Position numbers and translations under genes: made by a program. Of a DNA stretch of 64,000 bases, positions 56,420 to 64,000 are shown piece after piece. The notes beneath the pieces were generated by a model. That model had not been told where the DNA came from, made no database searches, and worked only from the letters and a program-made list of their open reading frames with translations. Numbering within the stretch: position 1 is the first letter of the stretch; each line of letters opens with the position of its first letter. Origin of the DNA: Henricia sp. BOLD:AAB3569 (lineage: Eukaryota > Echinodermata > Asteroidea > Spinulosida > Echinasteridae); assembly GCA_037783545.1 (NCBI GenBank), contig JBBELK010000052.1, positions 620,001-684,000 of the forward strand. The letters run 5' to 3'.

Positions 56420-59400
56420 TCAAAGTAAACACTTTGACAAAGGAGTCACAGGGCCTTCCACAGTAAACGTTGTATTAAGTACATTTGAGCCTACTTGTCG
56501 TTTCTGGCCTGGCTGTTGGCCACCAGCATACAGGGTGAAAAGTCCTGGCTCAAGCACCAACTCCGTGGTGAATACTGCCCTAACACGGGCTGGTATCTTC
56601 AGGTAGTCCGTCACCTTATTCTGTTGGGTGGTTTTGAAGCGGTTAAAGGCTGCCAGTTGGATATTTGGCACTGACACAGATGCATTATGCCACTTAATGT
56701 AAACCTGCACTGTCTACAAACAAGAAAACAACATGCACAAAGATAAATTGTAAATCTTAGCAAGCCATCTCGACGTACTAGCGAGAAAAAAAGCATAAAA
56801 AAAGTGAGTGCAAAACTCAATTCTCTTCTCGACCGTCATCTAAAGAGGATGTCTCAAATTTTAAAAATTTATGTCATGACCTATGATGCTATCGATTGAA
56901 AATAAAGTATAAACTAAACTAAACTAAACAAAGCAGAAGAATATAGAGATTAGACAGGCCACCGGTCCAGAGGGCACGCTGCGCATTACAGACCAAATAC
57001 GGGAAGTCAGACTTGGGCAAGTCTACGCCTTGCCGTGAGTTCAACTATTGGCGGACCGCCAATAATTCGAAATATGGACAGTAATTGTTGGGTAATTAAA
57101 CATTGGTCGAGTTTTTTTTCATTGATGTCTCATTTGAAAGTGAATAACTTTTATGTTTCTACAAAAATATCAATTCAAAAAAATTGTTTTTTTCGAGGTG
57201 CCACACCCAAAACGCACGGACAATACATCTTTAATCAAGAACACTTGAGCTTTTGCACCGGCGGCCATGACAGGGGGCAGGTTTTCATATTTAAATGATG
57301 TGACAATAGATCCACAAAGTGACTACTCGTGCTTAACGTACTGTGACAATGTGACTGCCCCCTGTCATGGCCATCGTGCAAAGGCTCTATACCAGTATTC
57401 ATGTGCGTATGTGGAATATGTGGTCCGGGAATCATTCTAACTCATACTAAAATATAATGCTACCTACCTCATCTCCTGGTCTATTCCCAATGTTGATCAA
57501 GGTAACGTAAACCATCAGATCATCACATGGTTTGATTGAGGTGTGATCGACCCTCAACTCAGTGTACTTGAACTTAGTGAAGGACAAGCCATAGCCAAAT
57601 GGGTACAGTGGCTCATCCAAGAAATAACGATATGTCCGATTCACCATGCTGTAATTCACCATTGGGGGCACCTACATGTAGGAAAGAAAACAAAATGTCA
57701 CAGGTCTTAAAAATTGACTTTGTACAAACATACTCTGTAGATGTACAAGAAATATTTTATCAAATCTTCATTTTTATTTCATATACCATCTTTTAAGACC
57801 AAGATGGCAAAGAAATACAAATGCCAGGGTTCCACTTCCAGATTTTTCTGGTCACCTTTCTAACCGGCTCACCGCAGCCTTGCTCACCCCAGCCTTGCTC
57901 ACCCCATCCCAACTAAGCACACGACATGCACGACAACTACCGGTAGACAAAATATTTCTGCAAAAAGTCCTATCTTCGCTGAGGGTCTGGACATTTTTAG
58001 ACAAAATGTCACAGTCCGTGGAACGATTTTAACATCTGCCATGGCCATCTTTCATCACATTTTACACAGTCCAGTGTTCTCCACTTGTCCAGATTTTGTT
58101 CGGGCGCGCCGACGTCGCTCAGCTGTGGGTTGCGGGGGGGGGGGGGGGGGGGGTGGTTAGGGGTGGTTGGGGGTGGTTGGGGGGGGGGGGGGGGGGGGGG
58201 GGGGGATAGCTACGCCACTGCACTGGGCATGCAGTGCCCTCAAGTGGTGAATGTGTTTAAAACAAATATATGCAACTGTCATGGTATGTGAATGATAGTG
58301 GCTAGTGAATTTACACCTAATTTTGGAATGACTTGGCTGTACTTTCACAGCTAGTGTTTTAGAGGGAACATTTTTTTTTTGTCCGGGCGGCAAATTTTTT
58401 TCCGGGCGCTAACGGTACCTGTGATGATTTTGTCCGGGCGCCACGCCCGTACAAAACCAGCAGTGGAGAACACTGCAGTCCACGGTTGGGCTAGAAAGGT
58501 ATAATTTAGGTATAATGAAATGTATACATGTACATGTATTCATGACCTTTTAATCCCTGCATAACAATAACTAGTGACCTAAGTTCCTCTTTAGGACCAG
58601 CCATTTGAGGTACGTATGAGCTTTCAAAAAAGTACCCACCAAACACATGGTCATTTCCGGTAAATAAATGTCTCCGGCTCTTGGACTACATGTATATACA
58701 TATACTGCTGACCATACCAAGAACATTTACATTTTTGCTGAAAGGAAACAAAACACTGTGATGAAGCGAATCAAAAGGTCAAGGATCGTTGTATGTGATA
58801 CAATTTTTCTAAATCATATACCTGGTCCAGAGACTTTGGCCATGTAAATGGAAGCCGTGCTGCTGGATTAGCTTGTTCATTATTATCAAAGAGTTGTCGG
58901 AGAGCAACACCAGTTGCTTGTGCTGGGAAGAAGCATTCCACAATGGTGTGGACTCCTGGACTCTGATCAGCCCAGGTTATGTCCAGTGGTCCACCATTGA
59001 AGAGGAGTAGGACCAAGGGCTTGCCGGATGCTGTAGTTTAGTAGCAATTAAATATCAATAACGTTAATGGGAGCAGGACCAGGGTATATTTCTCCAAATG
59101 CTTTTTTTTATTCTGAACATTTTGGGTTTGATTTGCCGTTACCCAACGTAACTTGGTTAGCACTGTGTACTCAGTGCTCCCCGGGACTCTATGAGAAAAA
59201 CTTTATAGCGTGCTTGGGCAGAACTCGAACACACGACCTCTGCATACTATCTTAACCAACCGACCACCGGGTGCCGAGGCTCACATGCACCCTCTTGGCA
59301 CCAACACCAAGCTACATCATGCACCCACATTGTAATCTGAGACGTGCACAGTGAATTATATATTTACCGTAATTTTTGGACTATAAGCCGCGGCTTATAC

Positions 59401-62400
59401 GCCGAGTTTTGAAGAAAACAAATTACATGCACATGCACATTTGAAAAAAATTCTGACTTACCATATTTGACTGAATCTTGTAAGAGCTGAAGCTGGTGTC
59501 CAGGAAGGGACATGTTCCTCCTATCTAGACCTTCACTCTCAACCTTGGTTCCTTAGAAGAAAAATGCACAGAATCTACAGATGAATATTGTTTTTTTGTG
59601 ATTTTATAGTCCTATAATTTGAAGTTGCCCCGTACGGCAAACAAAATACACAACTTCCCTTCCTTTGCAAGTGAAAGCCTTTGGAAAGCACATTATAATG
59701 CACTAATACTGCAACTAAGGCTTAACATCTTATCCCTAGCTCAGACTCGGATCAGTTAAGATCTAAGTACTTGTACATTGAAAGTTAACATTTTTCCCTT
59801 TCATTGAGATACCTCATATATTTGCACAAATTGTAAAAACGTTTCCACAGTGTGTGATAAAAGACTCCCCACGAAAGTGTGAAAATTTTCCCCAATCTTA
59901 AAAAAAGAGGAAAGCGTGGAAACCCCTTTCGAAGATTTGTGAACTGAAAACATGTGCAAATTGTGCAAACTTATGGTCCCTACTCAAACTGCCAAACCTG
60001 TTCCGAGACAAACGACCACAAAATCAGCTCCCGACACTGCATTCCTTATTGCAGTCTGGTTGTACTGGTCGCATAAAGGGTTGTTGCATCCAGCAGCAAG
60101 TCTCTGCAATGCACCGAGACTCCGCAGGCCATCCCATGGTGTGCTTATGAATTTGGGATCAGTCTGCGGGGCATAGCTTCCAAACAGGTCTTCAGGCGAG
60201 TTGGCAAAGGGGCCTATTATCTGAATTTAAAAGAGGGGAATAATAAAACCAATTTGACTTAACCACAATTCAAACGACAACTCTTGCAAATTGTACTAGC
60301 ACACTACTAACTTTACTATATATCCAGCCCTGATCAGGCTTAAAGGCACAGGCTCATCAGCAATGCGCGCATGCCTTTGCTATGGAGCTGTGTATTTCGT
60401 GGCACGAATTTGGCGCGCGTGCATTGCTGACGAGCCTGTGCCTTTAATTACACGGCATAAAAATGCTGTTAAAATGCTCTCGTTTGCTGCACCGTGAAAT
60501 CACCCTCATGGCAGTCTCGAGACCAGCTCACAAACTTGCAAATTTGAATCCTACAAAGTATTGTCCGCTGTCAATGGACCTAAAACACAAGACGTCACGC
60601 TTTGTTTACAGTATACATGCTTTCCTATAGCCCTACGTCGTCTGGTATCCACTGTCCCATAGATTTGTGCGCATGTAAACAAACTGTCACGTCATTATGT
60701 TTTTAGGTCTATTACACAAGAACATGGTGCCAAATTTTACCATGGGTTACGGTTTTATCACAAATTAGCCTATTTCAACCCCTTTTTCTATTGGGTTTGT
60801 GTAGACCACGTACTGCACACACGTGCACACTGTCATTTTGGGAGTCAAAATTAAAGCTCTAGTGCATCATTTGCAGAATACCAAAAACACTTTTCACCCA
60901 AGATGATTATGTGGTTTTCAGTGCATTGTTTTACTCCAAATTCCCTCCCCACCACTTTTTCTGAAAGAGATGCACGTCCAATGTATGCACAAAAGAGCTA
61001 TGTGTGTATCATGCACCCTTATACAGGCACCATGACTCACGCCCCGATTGGTTTTAGTGCTGGAAAACAACATAGGGCATGGTGGGGTACATGTAGGTAA
61101 GTCGTTAAGAACCAATATTGGCTCATATGGCTGGTACTCATCCCTGGTTTCTGTGGCATGGAGTGACTAGGAGCAATGTACTCCTCCTGGATGGGATGCC
61201 AATCCATAATTTAGGTCTAGCTACCCCCAGCAACTACATGTACGTAGCTGGGTTTCCCCAACCGTATTTGCTGGTACCCATTAATACACCTGGGTGGAGA
61301 GAGACAACGTGTCTTGTCCAAGTCCTGACACAACGCGGTGCAATGGCCAGGTTTCGAACCATGGATGGACCTGTCGACCGAAGGTCCAACACGCTATCCA
61401 CTAGACCACCACGTCTCATCAGCTGGCTGGTGGGGCACTTAAAGTTTAAATGCCAGTGCTCATTTAACATTAAAATTCACTTTATAAAAAGAGTTACCTA
61501 CAGCCAGAGTATGGGCTCTTCCACCTGGCAACGTGTTCCCCTCATTTTTCAACAAGACAAATGTCTTTGCAGCAGCAAGAGATGCCAGATTTCTGTGCTG
61601 GAAGCTTTCGACTATTTCCGACGCCACGAACTTGGAGTAAGGGTTTCTCTCTGGTGGATCAAACTCCCCAAGTCTCATCCGAGTGTAGAAGAGCGGCCTG
61701 ACCAGTGACTTCAGCCGTGATTCCGTCAAATTTCCTGCCTCGACAGCATCCGTGATATTAGTGTAAACATTCTCGGCAGAGTAGCACAACTCCAGATTGC
61801 AACCGGCTTGGACACCAGCCACGGCGGTCTCCAGTGGACTGCGAGTGTATTTATGCTTGAGGAAGACATACTCTAGGGCCTTCTGGTCACTCACTACGTA
61901 CCCCTTAAAGCCAAACTGCTTGCGCAGTATGTCGGTGAGAAATCGTTTATTCACGCAAGATGGAACGCCATTGATGCTGTTGGAAGGATGCATTTTAAAA
62001 TAGCCGTAAAATAAAGTGCACCAATTTTTTTTTAGAATTGATTTAAATCCCACACGCATTATCCTAGTGTGTGTCCCAATAGACCGATCCAGTAAGCCCA
62101 GCGCCCCCAAAATATTTGTTGAATCTTGTCAAAATTTTACTATGACCCCATGTAAATTTATTTGAATTTCATGAAGTCATTACAAATAACCCTCTGAAAA
62201 CTATTGTAAATTCTTTAAAATTGGGTTTCGTTTAAAGATCGGCAAAACCGGTTATTAATTTTGTTTGAATCATAAACGGTTAACCAGTTAAACGTCCCAT
62301 CCCTACATATTGCACATATGTATCCAACATTTTTCTTGACCATCACCAATGCATAGTTCCGACCTGTCAATCAACCGAACCCGCCGACCAATCACAACAG

Positions 62401-63304
62401 AGCTAGATGTCACCCACATAGGTCAAAGTGCACTGTACGCTCACAACAACATGATCACGCGATGTTCTGCCGGCCCCATACAATTTGTACAGTGTTGTAT
62501 GCGACGATCCGGGTGAATTTTTGGTTTCAAGGCCGGTCGTTTCGTTGTTCAAAGGTACGAAAGCTATATTTCGTAATAATATGACATCCCTGTATTACTG
62601 GCCCTTTACTCAGTGTGTTCTAAGATAACTGTTGACCCTGAAACATGAATACCTTTGAGTTTTCTTCAATGAATCTGTGCTTTCCGTTGAAAGTCCCATT
62701 GCTTTGTGCGTTGCGTGTCGCCATTTTTGACGATAGCGTGTGAGCCATAGCAACAATGTCCAAGGGGGCGGGGTTAACTGGGCAAAATCGGAACTATGCA
62801 TTGAAGGAGACTGGCTAGGGACAAGGATGTTAATAATATTGTTAGTGACTGTGTCTAGCTGATGTTTACCGTAGTGTCCAATAATGATTACCAAAGTGTT
62901 TCATCTCACTGATTGAGTCGGCTACTAATTATCGTATATTTTTCTTTTTATTTTGAATTAACACTACTTACAATAAGTTAGGGATATTGTGGGGTGTATG
63001 CAGATATTTTGAGGGTATGCATCTCGCTTGAATGATTTTGTATATGATTAACAAATTGTATCTGCATGACAAACACACCGATAATTCTGTTATGGTGATG
63101 CATAAACAAAATGTTATGCATTTCACAAGCTTGGGATGAGAAAGCAACAAATTAAAGTACTTTTTATTTGATGTGACAGTATCAAGAGGTGAATTTCAAG
63201 CACATGACTTGCCTGTTATAGCTACACATAATGCTGTATGTTCCTGCTTTGACACACTCATGGAACGCTGGCAGATAGGTCATGTGCAGATCCTGTTCTG
63301 AAAC
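56420..63304 (-). CDS. Glycoside hydrolase family 3, beta-xylosidase-like (C-terminal 528 aa; gene continues past right edge)
   Basis: Minus-strand exons: 63304-63213, 61976-61502, 60220-59998, 59551-59462, 59030-58822, 57671-57468, 56713-56420 (TGA). All phases join in one frame. Motifs in order: VSEQDLHMTYLPAF, CSYNSINGVPSC, GYVVSDQKALEY (nucleophile Asp expected in SDQ), AGCNLELC, AAKTFVLLKNEGNTLP and IIGPFANS in the second domain, LGTGTKVESEGLDR with LPGHQ, GGPLDITWAD, ARLPFTWP, PLYPFGYGLSFT, then a fibronectin III-like end with TVQVYIKW. Family members are near 750 residues, so about 230 N-terminal residues lie to the right. GH3 enzymes of this type release xylose, arabinose or glucose from glycosides; substrate here is not decidable, and secretion cannot be judged without the N-terminus. 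The first intron uses a GC-AG pair (CAG|gcaagt at 63212), and only this join gives SYNSINGVPSC. Introns hold SINEs and MITEs. Confidence 0.92.
57246..57390. mobile_element. Palindromic MITE, GCACCGGCGGCCATGAC arms (copy 2)
   Basis: Same family as 44167-44312, in the intron before the last GH3 exon. Arms TTTTGCACCGGCGGCCATGA and CATGGCCATCGTGCAAAGGC. Confidence 0.75.
58072..58475. mobile_element. hAT-like element, CAGTGTTCTCCAC ends, 5-bp target, poly-G core
   Basis: CAGTGTTCTCCACTTGTCC and GGAGAACACTG ends. CAGTC is duplicated at 58067-58071 and 58476-58480. It includes a long G-run (58134-58205) and CCGGGCG motifs near the right end. Located in a GH3 intron; a relative is at 19311-19600. 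Confidence 0.8.
59062..59277 (-). mobile_element. tRNA-derived SINE in a GH3 intron
   Basis: On the minus strand the head reads GGCACCCGGTGGTCGGTTGG (box A) with GTGTTCGAGTTCTG (box B). The body ends in an A-rich tail near 59107 (AGAATAAAAAAAAG). Confidence 0.7.
59367..59412. mobile_element. Solo end of the pogo-like family
   Basis: CCGTAATTTTTGGACTATAA and GCCGCGGCTTATACGCCGAG match the termini of 19911-22416 and 25842-26781. No second end nearby. Confidence 0.65.
60344..60443. mobile_element. 100-bp palindromic MITE, TTAA target, AGGCACAGGCTCATCAGC ends
   Basis: AGGCACAGGCTCATCAGC and complement (GCTGACGAGCCTGTGCCT) form arms of about 30 bp, with TTAA on each side (60340-60343 and 60444-60447). 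Located in a GH3 intron. Confidence 0.85.
60576..60718. mobile_element. MITE, GGACCTAAAAACATAATGAC-type ends
   Basis: GGACCTAAAACACAAGACGT with CACGCTTTGTTTAC is answered by GTAAACAAACTGTCACGTC and TGTTTTTAGGTC. Arms about 35 bp with small differences. Confidence 0.7.
61096..61416 (-). mobile_element. tRNA-derived SINE in a GH3 intron
   Basis: The minus-strand head has GTGGTCTAGTGGATAGCG (box A) and ATGGTTCGAAACCTGGCC (box B). The body has CTCCACCCAGGTGTATTAAT, a phrase common in SINE bodies. Confidence 0.75.
62347..62803. mobile_element. Uninterrupted element with ATGCATAGTTCCGA ends
   Basis: About 457 bp, reverse orientation relative to 36254-36857, matching both of its outer parts and lacking the MITE that splits that copy. 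Located in the GH3 intron with the GC donor. Confidence 0.75.
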
Positions 63305-63327
63305 CTACAGGAACAAATGAGACATAA

Positions 63328-63667
63328 CCAGCGTTTCATCTAGCGACCCGTCTACCCGTCTATTTGACGGGCAATGTGTGATTTTAGACGGGCACTTTGC
63401 GAAATGGAAAATAAAACATGACGGGTAGAATTTTGTCAAATAGACATTAAAAATGACAGGTGGATTGTTGGTTTAAAATGTATGCATACCGGTACTTGAG
63501 TGACTAAACTGCATTTTCGTTTGGAATAAAAAACACAAAAGTACCTCGTAATCTGTGCATCAGCATCGACCGTCGTACCAGCCCGATCGATGTATCAGGA
63601 TGGGTACTTTTTAACTGCACCAAATAAGTAGGACAGGCAGTTTTGGAAATCCTAGATGAAACGCTGG
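63328..63667. mobile_element. MITE, CCAGCGTTTCATCTAG ends, 6-bp target
   Basis: CCAGCGTTTCATCTAG and CTAGATGAAACGCTGG are exact 16-bp terminal inverted repeats. ACATAA is duplicated at 63322-63327 and 63668-63673. It starts 24 bp upstream of a GH3 exon acceptor. Superfamily not assigned. Confidence 0.85.
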
Positions 63668-63799
63668 ACATAACACCATTTTATGTATGAAACGCGTCTT
63701 TAAATAATCAAATATTTGAGTACTCCGACATTTGGCAAAGCCTTATATCAATTATCCTAACCAGCGACATCGCCAGACTTTTGCAAAGTGGGGGTCCAA

Positions 63800-63897
63800 T
63801 TAGGGAAGGGCACAGCACACTGGAAAGGGTTGCACAGTACACTGGAAGGGGTGGCACAGCACACTGGAAGGGGTGGCACAGCACACTGGAAGGGGCA
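63800..63897. repeat. Tandem repeat, unit about 23 bp, four copies
   Basis: GGGGTGGCACAGCACACTGG-type units repeat with small changes (TTGCACAGTACACTGG in one). Confidence 0.85.
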
Positions 63898-64000
63898 CGC
63901 AAAGCAGCTTACCAATACAGTTGTGCACACGTACCTCAAGTCTCACTTGGGGGGGAGGGACACAAGAAGGGGACAAGCGAGGACACGAAACTTTTTTGGG

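Noticed and set aside
61118-61708. 196-codon plus-strand open frame
   Set aside because: Antisense to a SINE and to the GH3 exon at 61976-61502; no protein-like features of its own.

Overview
The window looks like nuclear DNA of a marine invertebrate, most likely an echinoderm. It has spliced genes with small exons in kb-scale introns, and exon phases that join cleanly across long gaps. There is a dense field of short non-autonomous DNA transposons and tRNA-derived SINEs, and the palindromic hexamer TACATG recurs everywhere. Palindromic elements of the GGGGCCAATTTCATAAAG type and TTAA-flanked AGGCAGTATACAT elements are ones I associate with echinoderm genomes. That assignment rests on memory and is not proven by the sequence.

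Four host genes are readable. (1) A minus-strand GRAM-domain gene (GRAMD2-like) has eleven phase-consistent exons from about 24.6 kb to 2.2 kb; its last exon was not found. (2) A complete five-exon plus-strand gene at 37.9-41.1 kb encodes 409 residues: an N-terminal RFX-like winged helix joined to a kinase fold that lacks the catalytic HRD and DFG aspartates. This is the most unusual gene here. (3) A complete two-exon plus-strand ABHD17 depalmitoylase, 291 residues, lies at 46.2-50.9 kb, with a possible CpG-rich NRF1/YY1 promoter near 45.1 kb. (4) The C-terminal 528 residues of a minus-strand glycoside hydrolase family 3 gene occupy seven exons at 63.3-56.4 kb; one intron uses a GC-AG splice pair, and the N-terminus lies beyond the right edge. 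Genes 1 and 2 diverge across about 13 kb of repeats; genes 3 and 4 converge.

Non-genic DNA is dominated by inverted-repeat elements. Target duplications read directly at their ends define several classes: TA (including an internally deleted pogo-like element with a transposase remnant), TTAA, TTA, 4 bp, 5 bp, 6 bp and 9 bp. Elements nested in one another give relative ages (36.25-36.86 kb, 49.6-50.5 kb, 28.0-29.0 kb, 32.2-33.2 kb). A truncated LINE 3' end, a broken BEL/Pao retroelement fossil and several foldback elements with arms made of short tandem units complete the picture. The genes show no shared pathway; they are ordinary neighbours in a repeat-rich region.
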